Positions 35,681-47,808 of a stretch of DNA of 64,000 nucleotides are shown in pieces. Made by a program: the position numbers and the translations under genes. Below the pieces are notes generated by a model. The model was given only the letters and a program-made list of their open reading frames with translations, was not told the origin of the DNA and did not search any database. The DNA is from Solanum dulcamara (taxonomy: Eukaryota; Streptophyta; Magnoliopsida; Solanales; Solanaceae): positions 45,896,501-45,960,500 of the forward strand of contig NC_077243.1 of the NCBI RefSeq assembly GCF_947179165.1, in the 5' to 3' direction. Each line of letters starts with the position of its first letter. The first letter of the stretch is position 1.

Positions 35681-38600
35681 TGTCATGACCCAACTTCGTA
35701 GGCCTTGACTGGTATCCAATTAGGGCACCCATACGTACCCTTAGCCCCACTGAGTATGTTAGCCAAATAAACATATGAAGAAATCAAAAAAAGAACCGCT
35801 AGAGAGCGCACGAAAATAGATGTAGCATACGAAGGCCGTTAAGGCCATCACAGAACATAAAGCCCAAAACATATATACAGAACCCATATAACAAGTCTAC
35901 AGACCTCTATAGAATGCTAGCCTAGTCATATGACGGGATAGGGCCCCATCGTACCCCTGAATAAACAAATATTTATATCAAATGACCAGTATAAAAAGTT
36001 AGGCTCCGGAACAGTGGAGCACTTACAACATTGCTGAGTGGAAACCCTAAGATGGCAGATGTCCAAAGTTAACATCTGTACCTACGGGCATGAAATGCAG
36101 CCCCCCGAGGAAAGCGGGGTCACTACGATATATGTACTGAGTATGTAAAGCATGGACTTTAACAAGTAAAGCTATTACCAGAACAGAAGGTGCAAAAGTG
36201 AGCTAAATACCCAGAATATCAAACTGTTTTTCATAACCATAAATAATGTATGCAGATAAACATATGCCATATCCGGCCCCATTATGGGATGCGGAGAACA
36301 AAACATGGTCGCCACCCCGTTACTGGCGCCACAGTACAGCATACATCAAGAGTAGAGAATATCTCTATAACAGTTCATATCATATCAGATGGTCATATCA
36401 TATCATATCATATCATATGTGTACATGGCACATCATAACTCCACAAATACCATGTACAGGTTGTACCTTCCCCCTCACGTTGGGGCACGGCAAACAATGC
36501 AGAGAAGTACGCACGATAACAAAACCTGACTCGGGCTCGATGAAGGAAACATTGAGGCATCCGCGACTAGAGTAGTGAGAAACTATATGCAATTTAAATC
36601 ATATTTTAGACTCGACGGAATAATCAAAATGAGCTTTTGTTCAAAATCGAGATAAAAGTCATATCAAGTACCTTTTGAAAGTCACTATGGACTATATCAA
36701 AATAGAACTTCTGGGAATCGTATATATGTATCAAGGCATAAAAAAATATCTTTTGGAAGTCGAGAAATTGACCATCCTAGTGGATTTAAGAATAGGAACT
36801 TCTTTGGAATCATATGAAAGTCATATACTTGCTTCATAAAAACCATGCCAAAAAGGGTGATTAGCTTTTTATACTTATGTCAAATCATGCTAACAGAAGG
36901 AATAAGATTTACATACTTATGCCAAATACATGCTAAAAGAAAGTATAAGCCTTACATACTTATGCCAAAACATGCCAAAAGAAGAAAATGTTAGCTTTAA
37001 ATACCTATTACGGGTTACTTTTTATCCTGTTTATCTCATCGTCCTTTAAACTTAAGTAACATAAAAGCAATATGAGTATTAACAACCCTTGTCTTTCCAT
37101 CACCTTAGGCTACACACCAGTATTTGTAGAAATCATCCCCTCGCTATCTTTCTCGACTAGTTCCCTAACTAGTTAAAGAGTTAACGAAAATCGGGCAGCA
37201 TTTCCCCTATAATGTGCCCTATCCGAATTTCCAATTATACTCCTAATAGCTACAGCCAACCAACAACAATAACCTGAACCATATATATATACAATTCACA
37301 TCAATCTTATACCACATAAACTAGAAATGACTCACTCAAAACCACGATACCAAAATAAGGTTTCTAGTTTCCGTTTTGCAAAACCTTTAACCGTACGAAG
37401 CGGGGGTATCGTGTGGATACAACCATAATACCCCCCACCTATTTTAGGACACATTTAGTCCCTTCAACACACACCATACACCTGCAGCCACACACCACAA
37501 GCACAACACCTTGCTTCGACTACAATTTAACTATAGCGACTCCAATTTGGTTTGTTTCGAACGTCGAGCATATTTATGGAACTTTCATATTTACAGCAAC
37601 TTACACAACGTGTAATACACTTCATAACAACACCATAAACTCCAAATTGAAAGGAAAACCCTTACCTTAACCTAAACTAGTCAAACTCGCCAAACCTAAC
37701 AAAACGTGAATTCTGGACATCCTACTGTCTTTTATTGTCGCTTAGTTTCGAAGGGGTAATTTCGGGAAAAAAGATTTGTGGCCTCAATTAAAGTTATATA
37801 AATATGTCTTAGGATCTCATACAATTTCGAATCAACCCTACAGCAATTCTATACCAAAAGATATGCCTAAAATACCAATAGCAGCCCGTGTAGGATTTCT
37901 GAAATGAAATCTGGGCAGCACCTCACCTATACTTCATCATCCTTTTTCGAGAAAATAAAAGCAAAAATGGGTTTTATAGTATAAAACAAAGTTATATCCC
38001 TATGAAATATCTTTCCAAAACATCTTGAATCACTCGAAATGAAGCTTTACATAAGGAGTTATACTATTATTTCTAACAACAGTCTCATTCCAAAAATGGG
38101 TTTGTTGACAAGAACGAGAACCTCCTCGAAACCCCAACTATAAATTTTATGTTGTTAAACACCATTTCTTAACCGACGAATACCTTAAATAATTAATTCA
38201 CGGAATGAAATCGGAACGCTTACCTTGCTTAACCAAATTCGTAGCTCTCTCTCCATGTTCTCCAAGTTTTTCTCCAATTTTTTTAAAATGTAAAGATGCT
38301 GAAAAGTGAGTTGATCCAGCAATACACATGTATATATATGTATCCTTAAGTGGGGACACGTTGCAGCCACTAGGGGTGACACGTGGCAGCCCCCAGGGCG
38401 CCACCTCAATCATGCATCCAATCCAAAGCCGCCACATGGAAGCGTGGGGTCCACCCAAGCTGCTGCTTCACCTACTTGACCCTAAGTAGGTGCATCACCT
38501 GCTTGTCCAAGTAGGGGCATCACCTACTTTCTTCGAGTAGGCGCGTCGTTTCCTTATTTCTCTTTCGTGAGCCCGTAATCTCATCTTACTTCAAGAGCCT

Positions 38601-38910
38601 ATGTATTCCTTGCTACTTAAGCTCGATGTATACTCAAGTATCTTAGTATGTAAAATGTCCCAAGTAATAGTTTTCACAAGTAAGTCAAGTCCTACGACTC
38701 ATTACTTGACCTCCAACTTCTTCCGGTTTCTTATGACCCTATTTCCAATCTTCTCTATTATGGATTATCTCCTTCTCCTTTCCTTAGGATTATTTGATAG
38801 CGTTATAGATTATCCGACTCACATGACGACTTCTACGAAACATAAGAGCCTTCCCAGAAACTTAAGAAGCTTAAGAAGCATTCCAAAGTACCAAAGTACG
38901 GGGTGTAACA
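35681..38910 (-). repeat. LTR J (3230 bp)
   Basis: The minus-strand start TGTTACACCCCGTACTTTGG is at 38910 and the end GGGTCATGACA at 35681. TATA-like TACATATATATACATG (about 38326-38342) is preceded on the minus strand by CCACGTGTCACCCC and AACGTGTCCCC boxes (about 38355-38390) and AAGTAGGTGATGC-type repeats (about 38460-38545). Near 36375-36418 is a CATAT/ATATC microsatellite. Plus-strand ORFs at 36246 and 38601 recur in each copy merely because the LTRs are copies. Confidence 0.9.
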
Positions 38911-39114
38911 TCCTTCCCCCCTTTAGAACATTCGTCCTCAAATGTGAACCAAAACCTTCCTCCGGATCTTATACCGACTATATAGAGAGTTCCTCTATCC
39001 CGTTGCCATAACATATACTTTCATCAAGTAATAAATATTAGAGTTCCAAAGGTTAAGATTACTTGTAGACGTAGGGAATAGGTACGAATACTTGTGTTTA
39101 ATTTCCTCTTTCTC

Positions 39115-39215
39115 TTCCTAGGGGGTCACCCATCATAGTACTATTCTTACCCAAGCACGCTTAACTTCAGAGTTCTTATGGGATCCGGTGCGTTAGTGCT
39201 AGTATGATCGCATCC
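39115..39215 (-). pseudogene. 5S rRNA-derived segment, E6 unit 1 (best preserved)
   Basis: The minus strand from 39215 reads GGATGCGATCATACTAGCAC, then TAACGCACCGGATCCCATAA, GAACTCTGAAGTTAAGCGTG, CTTGGGTAAGAATAGTACTA, TGATGGGTGACCCCCTAGGA. This tracks plant 5S rRNA base for base over about 100 nt with few substitutions. The A box is intact. The intermediate element (GCGAGAGTAG) reads TAAGAATAG. The C box is GATGGGTGACC. The final ~20 nt of 5S are replaced by integrase-tail sequence. The orientation is the same as the element. It is not a functional 5S gene. Confidence 0.93.
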
Positions 39216-39899
39216 ATCCCTTATGGGATCTCGTTCGAAGTTTAAGAGTTCCCATTTACATATGATAGCATCAGTTGATTCCTTTCCAACACCTTTGGTA
39301 TATCGCACCCTATCTAAGCCTTTGTTTATACCACTCATACCTTTAGTTTCCCATGTATGACATCTTAACATACCCGTGAGGTGCTAATCCAATCTAATCA
39401 TTGGTACTCAAGTCATGTATACATAATACATCTTTATGCTTCGTGAGATTTCATCTTTATCGTGCACCTAATGCTCACTTTCTCAACAACATATCGAGCT
39501 TACCTTAATACTAGGTTTACCTTGACACCATATTGTTGTACTACCCCTGTAAATCTATGACTATACATTCTCCTTTTTCTCCATCCGCATATTTAGTTAC
39601 TTATGTCTATCTTGGGTGCCTCTGTTGGAACTTCCTTATTATTCCTTACTTATTCTCACAATGACCTTCGTTATATTCACATGGTATCATGTTCCCATTC
39701 AGTCCCATAGTATAACACTACTTGACCTTCTTCACGATTCTTACTATGGGTTACTTACCCTTCTTAGTTAGTCTTATCCTTAATATCTCACAAGCTATCT
39801 TATTAACACTTCACTTCCATCACAATTCTTTTTCCCTTGTAATCTTGTCTTAATCATACTGTTACTTCTTTCAACTATAACTCATCATCATTTATCCCT

Positions 39900-40394
39900 G
39901 TGTATCAATTCAGGCGATGCCTTAATATATCATTTTATCCCGATCTATCAATCTTCTCTAAAACATTTTCTTTTGCTTATAAGTCTTTTCCAATTTCATT
40001 CTACTATACTAGTATCAACCTCCTAGTTTCTATTGCCATCAATTTAACAATTAACTCATTTCTCGAGGTCATCCATACTCTTAGTTTAATAAAATCTCAT
40101 CATTATTGTGGGCACAACCTTTCAAGATATACTACAGCCTTGTATCTCATTCTCTTCTTATTTCTAGGAAAATTTGGACAGAGTTTCCTTTGTATTTCTT
40201 ACTATCTCAACACCCGTACGCAGAAAATGCCAACAGTGCCTCACAAGGAACGCATGTATATATATTTAGATCATATCATATCGCAGCCACACAGGGCACC
40301 CAATATCAATAGTATGAAAATGAACTTACCTTATATGCCCGACTCAAACTGCACTTGTTACCTTGCCTTGTCTACTTTTCCTTTCCATTTTTAA
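39900..40394 (+). other. Antisense ORF in E6 internal domain 1 (164 aa)
   Basis: This ORF starts MYQFRRCLNISFY and is antisense to the element. It is collinear with the ORFs in E2, E5 and E7. In internals 2 and 3 the initiation codon is lost and shorter ORFs remain (48816-49022). I see no known domain, and the hydrophobic, Ser/Phe/Tyr-rich composition is that of translated purine-rich antisense DNA. I list it because it recurs, not because I believe it encodes a protein. Confidence 0.3.
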
Positions 40395-40702
40395 CTTTAC
40401 ATGTCAATCGTACTTCAATACCTCACCTGACATATATCTTCCATGCCTTTTCTTACCTGCGTACTTTGTAACTTCCAATATCATCGGTCACGTTCTTCTA
40501 TTAATATTGTCCTTCTCCTGAAACCATATGTTAGTATGAGGAATTTTATTCCCTATGACTCAGCTCTATCGCACGATCTTAGTTATGAAAGAAAGGTAAT
40601 ATTCTAGATGTCCTGTAGCCTCCTGTTTATAGATGTGGTGCACAACACACTAATAAACAATACTCTACTAGACACGCTCTATAGACACTCTAAGGACGAA
40701 CT

Positions 40703-40714
40703 GCTCTGATACTA
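40703..40714 (-). promoter_or_regulatory. E6 primer-binding site next to LTR K
   Basis: The plus strand GCTCTGATACTA is one mismatch from the tRNA-iMet site. The copies next to LTR L (49413-49424, perfect) and LTR M (58105-58116, same mismatch) sit at the same distance. Confidence 0.85.
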
Positions 40715-40718
40715 TTTT

Positions 40719-43700
40719 TGTCACGACCTAACTCTGTAGGCCGTGACTGGTGTCCGATTAGGGCACCCATATGTACCCTTAGGCCCACTGAGTATGTTAG
40801 CCGAATAAACATATGAAGAAATCAAAAAAAGAACCGCTAGAGAGCGCACGAAAATAGATGTAGCATACAAAGGCCGTTAAGGACATCACGGAACATAAAG
40901 CCCAAAACATATATACAGAACCCATATCACAAGTCTACAGACCTCTATAGAATGCTAGCCTAGTCATATGACGGGATAGGGTCCCGTCGTACCCCTGAAT
41001 AAACAAATATTTATATCAAATGACTAGTATCAAAAGTTAGGCTCTGGAATAGTGGAGCACTTCCAACATTGCTGAGTGGAAACCCTAAGTTGGCAGATGT
41101 CCAAAGTTAACATCTATACCTACGGGCATGAAATGCAGCCCCCCGAGGAAAGCGGGGTCACTACGATATATGTACTGAGTATGTAAAGCATGGACTTTAA
41201 CAAGTAAAGCTATTACCAGAACAGAAGGTGCAAAAGTGAGCTAAATACCCAGAATATCAAAATGTTTTTCATAACCATAAATAATGTATGCAGATAAACA
41301 TATGCCATATCCGACCCCATTATGGGATGCGGAGAACAAAGCATGGTCGCCACCCCGTTACTGGCGCCACAGTACAGCATACATCAAGAGTAGAGAATAT
41401 CTCTATAACAGTTCATATCATATCAGATGGTCATATCATATCATATCATATCATATGTGTACATGGCACATCATAACTCCACAAATACCATGTACAGGTT
41501 GTACCTTCCCCCTCACGTTGGGGCACGGCAAACAATGCAGAGAAGTACGCACGATAACAAAACCTGACTCGGGCTCGATGAAGGAAATATTGAGGCATCC
41601 GCGACTAGAGTAGTGAGAAACTATATGCAATTTAAATCATATTTTAGACTCGACGGAATAATCAAAATGAGCTTTCATTCAAAATCGAGACAAAAGTCAT
41701 ATCAAGTACCTTTTGAAAGTCACTATGGACTATATCAAAATAGAACTTCTGGGAATCGTATATATGTATCAAGGCATAACAAAATATCTTTTGGAAGTCG
41801 AGAAATTGACCATCCTAGTGGCTTTAAGAATAGGAACTTCTTTGGAATCATATGAAAGTCATATACTTGCTTCGTAAAAACCATGCCAAAAAGGGAGATT
41901 AGCTTTGTATACTTATGTCCAATCATGCGAAGAGAAGGAATAAGATTTACATAATTATGCCAAATACATGCTAAAATAAAGTATAAGCCTTACATACTTA
42001 TGCCAAAACATGCCAAAAGAAGAAAACGTTAGCTTTACATACCTGTTACGGGTTACTTTTTATCCCGTTTATCTCATCGTCCTTTAAACCTAAGTAACAT
42101 AAAAGCAATACGAGTATTAACAACCCTTGTTTTTCCATCACCTTAGGCTACACACGAGTATTTGTAGAAATCATCCCCTCGCTATCTTTCTCGACTAGTT
42201 CCCTAACTAGTTAAAGAGTTAACGAAAATCGGGCAGCATTTCCCCTATAATGTGCCCTATCCGAATTTCCAATTATACTCCTAATAGCTACAGCCAACCA
42301 ACAACAATAACCTGCAGCATATATATATACAATTCACATCAATCTTATACCACATAAACTCCAAATGACTCGCTCATAACCACGATACCAAAATAAGGTT
42401 TCTAGTTTCTGTTTTGCAAAACCTTTAACCGTACAAAGCGAGGGAATCGTGTGGATACGACCATAATCTCTCCCACCTATTTTAGGACACATTTAGTCCC
42501 TTCAACACACACCATACACCTTCAGCCACACACCACAAGCACAACACATTGCTTCGACTACAATTTAACTATAGAGACTCATATTTGGTTTGTTTCGAAC
42601 GTCGAGCATATTTATGGAACTTTCATATTTACAGCAACTTACACAACGTGTAATACACTTCATAACAACACCATAAACTCCAAATTGAAAGGAAAACCCT
42701 TACTTTAACCTAAACTAGTCAAACTCGCCAAAACTATCAAAACGTGAATTCTGGACATCCTACTGTCTTTTATTGTCGCCTAGTTTCGAAGGGGTAATTT
42801 AGGGAAAAAAGATTTGTGGCCTCAATTAAAGTTATATAAATGTTTCTTAGGGTCTCATACAATTTCGAATCAACCCTAGAGCAATTTTATACTAAAAGAT
42901 ATGCCTATAATACATATAGCAGCCCATGTAGGATTTCTGAAATGAAATCTGGGCAGCACCTCACCTATACTTCATCATCCTTTTTTGAGAAAATAAAAGC
43001 AAAAATGGGTTTTATACTATAAAACAAAGTTATATCCCTATGAAATATCTTTCCAAAACATCTTGAATCACTCGAAACGAAGCTTTACACAAGGAGTTAT
43101 ACTATTATTGCTAACAACAGTCTCATTCCAAAAACGGGTTTGTTGACAAGAACGAGAACCTCCTCGAAACCCCAACTATAAATTTTATGTTGTTAAACAC
43201 CATTGCTTAACCGAAGAATACCTTAAATAATTAATTCACGAAATGAAATCGGAAGGCTTACCTTGCTTAACCAAATCCGTAGCTCTCTCTCCATGTTCTC
43301 CAAGTTTTTCTCCAATTTTTTTGAAGTTTAAAGATGTTGAAAAGTGAGTTGATCCAACAATACACATGTATATATATGTATCCTTAAGTGGGGACACGTT
43401 GCAGCCACTAGGGGTGATACGTGGCATCCCCCACGATGCCACTTCAATCATGCATCCAATCCAAAGCCACCACGTGGCAGCGTGGGGTCCACCCAAGCTG
43501 TTGCTTCACCTACTTGACCCTAAGTAGGTGCATCACCTGCTTGTCCAAGTAGGGGCATCGCCTACTTGCTTCGCGTAGGCGCGTCGTTTCCTTATTTCTC
43601 TTTCGTGAGCCCGTAATCTCGTCTTACTTTAAGAGCCTATGTATTCCTTGCTACTTAAGCTCGACATATACTCAAGTAGCTTAGTATGTAAAATGTCCCA

Positions 43701-43948
43701 AGTAATAGCTTTCACAAGTAAGTCAAGTCCTATGACTCATTACTTGAACTCTAACTTCTTCCGGTTTCTTATGACCCTATTTCCAATCTTCTCTATTATG
43801 GAGTATCTCCTTCTCCTTTCCTTAGAATTATTTGATAGCGTTATAGATTATCCAACTCACATGACGACTTCTACGAAACTTAAGAGCCTTCCCAGAAACT
43901 TAAGAAGCTTAAGAAGCATTCCAAAGTACCAAAGTACGGGGTGTAACA
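40719..43948 (-). repeat. LTR K (3230 bp)
   Basis: It serves both as the 5' LTR of internal 1 and the 3' LTR of internal 2. The left part groups with J (for example CCCCGAGGAAAGCGGGG near 41142 and the longer ATATC microsatellite). The last ~240 bp, next to internal 2, share private changes with L: AGTAATAGCTTTC (about 43702-43714) and TTACTTGAACTCTAACTTC (about 43740-43758). Confidence 0.9.
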
Positions 43949-44152
43949 TCCTTCCCCCCTTTAGAACATTCGTCCTCAAATGTGAACCAAAACCTTCCTC
44001 CGGATCTTATACCGACTATATAGAGAGTTCCTCTATCCCTTTGCCATAACATATACTTTCATCAAGCAATCAATTTTAGAGTTCCAAAGGTTAGGATTAC
44101 TTGTAGACATAGGGAATAGGTACGAATACTTGTGTTTAATTTCCTCTTTCGC

Positions 44153-44172
44153 TTCCTAGGGGGTGACCCATC
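44153..44172 (-). pseudogene. 5S-like segment, E6 unit 2, C-box side
   Basis: The 3' (C-box) end of the 5S-derived segment. It is cut within the C-box at GATGG, which became the CCATC target-site duplication of LTR A2. The rest is at 47723-47808. Confidence 0.85.
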
Positions 44173-47100
44173 TATTACACCCCACATCTTTGAACTCAGA
44201 AGGTCCGTTAAGTTTCTTAGAAGCTAGTATGTGAGCCACTTAAGTGATGACACTATCAAACGGCTCTAAGGAAGGGAGGTTGTGATACCCCATACTAGAG
44301 AAGGTTGGAGATGAAATCATAAGAGTCCGGAAGGAATTGGAGGCCAAGTAATGGGTCGTAGGACTCGATTTATCTACGTAAGCTACTAACTTGGAAGTCT
44401 TACACACTTAAGCTATTGGAGTACGTACCAAGGTTGGGTAGCATGGCTTACATAGGCTCTTAAAATAAGATGAGATGACGAACCTACGAGAGGGAGCAAA
44501 AACTAGTTTCCGAACTTACAAAAGTGAAGCAAGCAGGTGACAAGCAAGCAGGTGACAAGCAGGAAGGTGACTTACCTACTTGGGATGGACCCCACATTGC
44601 CACGTGGCAGTTTTGTGTTGGAAGCTTGGACGAGGTGTCACCCTAGGAGGCTGCCACGTGTCACCCTAGGGGGATGCCACATGTCACCTCCTAAGGAGGT
44701 GTATATATACATGTTGGCTGACTCTTTAACTTATTTTCCATCCAAAAACATCAGCCAAATGAGAGGAAAAATGTGTAGAACCAAAAGGAACAAGGCAGCA
44801 ACGTTTTTGAAGAATTAAAGGTGAGTTCTTCGATTTTTCCTCCGTGAATTAATTAGCTACGGTGTTCCTCAAGCACGTGGAGATGTATATATGTATATAT
44901 ATGTATATGATGATGACTAAGGCATCGTTTCTTTAACCTTACGCCTAGAAACTTGAAAGAAAGTAGAACGAAAAAAATGTTGAGAAATAATTAAACAACC
45001 CGTTTTTGGAAGGGACTGTTGTTGGTAATATTGGTATAACTTCTTGTGTACAGATTCGTTTCGAATGATTTAATATGTTTTGGAAAGGTATTTCATGGGT
45101 ATATAACTTTAATTTAGACTCCAAAATCCAGTTTTACTTGTAGCAGCTCGAACAAGGGTGATTAAGTGTAGAGGAGGTACTGCCCAGATTTGGTTTTGGA
45201 AATCCTACACGGACAGCTGTGAGTATTTTGGTCATATCTTTTTGTAAAAAATTGATGTAGGGATGACTCAACATTTTTTACGACCCTAAGATACATGTAT
45301 ATAACTTTCATCAAGAACGTAAATCCTGTTTCCCTCCATTACCCCTTCGAAACGAAGCGACAAGGTAAAATAGTAAGCTGACCAGATTTCACATTTTGGA
45401 TAGTTTTGGTGAGTTTGACAAGTTTAACGTAAAGTAAGGCCTTTCCTTTTAAATTGGAGTTTATGGTATTTTTATGTGGTGTATTACACCCCTTGTATGC
45501 TGCTAGAAGTTTAAGAATGTCGTAGAAATGCTCGATGTTCGAAATAAACTAAATTGGAGTCGCTAGAAGTGAATTGTCATCGAAATAAAGTGTCGTTCTT
45601 GTGAGTTGCTGCTGCAGGGGTGTGGCTTGTTGTTGCAGGGCCTAAATATGTCCTAATGTAGTTTAGGGTGCTGCTGTTTGAGACCCCATGACCCCTCATT
45701 ATGTTTAATTAAAGGCGTCACAAGAATAAAGGCTAGACGCCCTATTTTGATATCGTATTTTCGAATAAGTCGTTCGGAGTTTATACTGTATATTGTTGAT
45801 ATGAATTGCTGCAGGTTGTTGTTGTTGGTTGGATGTAGGTCTTAGGGACCTAATTGGAAATTTGGATAGGGCACATGGAGGTGCTGCCCAATTTTCGTCG
45901 ACGCCTTAGCGAATAACAAAACTAGTCGGGGAAATAACTAAGGAAATAGATTCCATTGATACTAAGGTGTAACCTAAGATGCTGGAAAGTTAAGAGGGGT
46001 TGATATTTATATTACTTTCATGTTGAATAGGTTCAAAGGACGGCGAGGCAAGCAGGATAAGGAATAATTCAGACAAGGTATGTAAAGCTTTCTCTTGGCA
46101 TGTTTTGGTATAAGTTCGTACAGCTATCTTTCTTTCCTTTTGGCAAGTTTTAGCCTTAAGTGAATTATGTGTGGAATGTGGGGATAATTCCATTCCCAAA
46201 ACTCCAAGTATGCCTCATAACCCCTATCCACTGCTTAGTATTGGAATTTCTGCAAGGATTGAGTATTGCCTAGTAAGGCTTCTACGTGTTAAACAGTAGT
46301 CTGTGGAAAGCTATCTCTCATTTTCCTTGATACGTATTTGGTACAAAAGTGAGATTATGATGCCATAATGATTCACCGAGCCCCATGATGGGCCGGGTAT
46401 GAAATATGTGTATGCAGATCCCATAAAGGAAAGTACAGACTATATATAGTTTATTCTCTTTCTTCTTCTGGCATGTCTTAGTTGTAGGTTAAACATGATA
46501 TGAGTTCCGAGGTAACTCTATTCTTAGCATCTCTTATTTACGTCTGAATATCGGACTTTTATAATAATCGAACTATTTCCCTGGAAACTTTTATATGTTA
46601 AAAAGGTAACAAATGTACAGGCTCCAAGTCTTACAGACTATTTGTTAACAAATGTTTCTGGTTCCATGAGCGATTTGGCTTTACTTTAGTACATGTCTAG
46701 GAGCCCCGAGATTATAATTAATATTGCCCATAATGGCATTTAGAAGCCACTCGAGATGACTACACTACTACTCGAGTCCTCCGACAAAATTTTAATCTTC
46801 TTATACGGTCAAGTCTCTAATAATGATTTAAATTGCATATAGTTACTCACTACTCTACTCGTGTATATAGTAACACTTCTTTTCCTGAGTCCCGGGCCAG
46901 GATATGTTCTCGTGCACAGTTCACTACATTATTCACTGAGTCCCTCAATAGAGGGCTAGGATACGTGTATAGATATATGATGATGTGATGTAATAAGGTG
47001 GAGATGGCACCGGACCTATGATGGTCCTATAGATATGATTCACCAGACCCCTGAAAGGGCCGGCTATATGGTATGACTAGAGCATGCATGCTTTCTTGAT

Positions 47101-47722
47101 TCACAGAGTACATGTACAGGTTTCGGATTTGATATGTTATCCCCTGCTTCTCTATTTCAAATATACCTCCAGTGTATTATGTTACATTTTACATACTCAG
47201 TACATATGTCGTACTGACCTCCTTTCTCGGGGGGGCTGCGTTCATGTCCGCAGGTACAGATGCAGGTTTTGGGAGTCCGTCAGCTTAGGATTCCATGCAG
47301 CTCAGCTAGAAGAGGCTCCATTATATCGGGGCCTAGTTTTTGATACTGTCCAATGATGTATAAAAATTGTTTTGTCCATTCAGGTGTACGGCGGGAGCCC
47401 TGTCCCACTATATGTTGTCATTTATATGTTTAGAGGTCTGCAGACATGTATATGTGGGTTGTATATGTCAGTTTGGTTCAGCTAGGTCTATATGATATAT
47501 TATACATGTTGTTATGTTATGGCAGTCTTATCGGCTTGCGTGCCCTGTCATGTTGTGATACAAACAGAAAGGGCTACAGGTTTATGTAAATGTTATCGCC
47601 CAGTGGGGCTCTGTTACATGATATTGTTTTATTTACAGTTCATTGTGACCACAACTGATAGATATGTGTACGGGGGGTCCAGGTCGGACCCCAGTCGCGA
47701 CCTACGGGGTTGGGTCGTGACA
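44173..47722 (+). mobile_element. Solo LTR A2 (3550 bp) inserted in the 5S-like segment
   Basis: Starts TATTACACCCCACATCTTTG and ends GGGTTGGGTCGTGACA. It is flanked by the 5-bp duplication CCATC (44168-44172 and 47723-47727). There is no internal domain, so it is a solo LTR. Removing it plus one CCATC restores the sequence seen uninterrupted in unit 1. A3 sits at the same place in unit 3. A2 has an extra copy of a CAAGCAAGCAGGTGA-type unit near 44525-44560 compared with A3. Confidence 0.93.
44525..44710 (+). promoter_or_regulatory. Putative U3 promoter of LTR A2
   Basis: Repeated AAGCAGGTGA units are followed by CACGTG G-boxes at 44600-44605 and 44655-44660 and a decayed one (CACATG) at about 44677-44682, each in a GCCACGTG(T/G) context. 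TATA-like GTATATATAC is at 44701-44710. Such a G-box/ABRE-like cluster just upstream of TATA is typical of a plant pol II promoter; ABA/stress response is inference. Confidence 0.6.
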
Positions 47723-47808
47723 CCATCGTAGTACTATTCTTACCCGAGCACGCTTAACTTCAGAGTTTTGAAGGGATCCAGTGCGTTAGTGCTAGTATGA
47801 TCGCATCC
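47723..47808 (-). pseudogene. 5S-like segment, E6 unit 2, 5' side
   Basis: The minus strand from 47808 starts GGATGCGATCATACTAGCAC, runs through the A-box GAAGTTAAGCGTGCTCGGG, and ends at GATGG at the LTR A2 junction. It differs from unit 1 at a few bases, including CTCGGG for CTTGGG. Confidence 0.9.

Larger units (their letters stand above)
38911..40718 (-). other. E6 internal domain 1 (1808 bp, no solo LTR)
   Basis: On the minus strand: primer-binding site, noncoding leader, 5S-like segment, integrase tail EEKEEIKHKYSYLFPT, degraded hairpin, and polypurine tract (minus CTAAAGGGGGGAAGGA). Compared with internals 2 and 3 it lacks the LTR A insertion and about 115 bp at 39277, where the flanking direct repeat is GATT. 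It is otherwise collinear. The antisense ORF at 39900-40394 is the longest member (164 codons). Confidence 0.82.

Noticed and set aside
36246..36575. Recurring ORF MYADKHMPYP... at 36246, 41284, 49994 and 58686
   Set aside because: Also LTR copy sequence, with varying ends. It includes the translated ATATC microsatellite (SYHIISYH).
38601..39011. Repeated 135-136-codon ORF (MYSLLLKLD...) at 38601, 43639, 52349 and 61026
   Set aside because: It lies in the U3 end of LTRs J-M and, in J, K and L, runs through the polypurine tract; in M it continues into unrelated LTR I sequence. It recurs because the LTRs are copies, reads antisense to the element, and resembles no protein.
39115..39215. Functional 5S rRNA gene
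   Set aside because: The last ~20 nt and a T-run terminator are absent, the intermediate element is altered, and it is embedded in a retroelement; called a 5S-derived pseudogene.
47492..47731. ORF MIYYTCCYVMA... in LTR A2 (47492) and A3 (56186)
   Set aside because: It spans the LTR 3' end and runs across the junction into the 5S-like sequence; chance ORF repeated by duplication.
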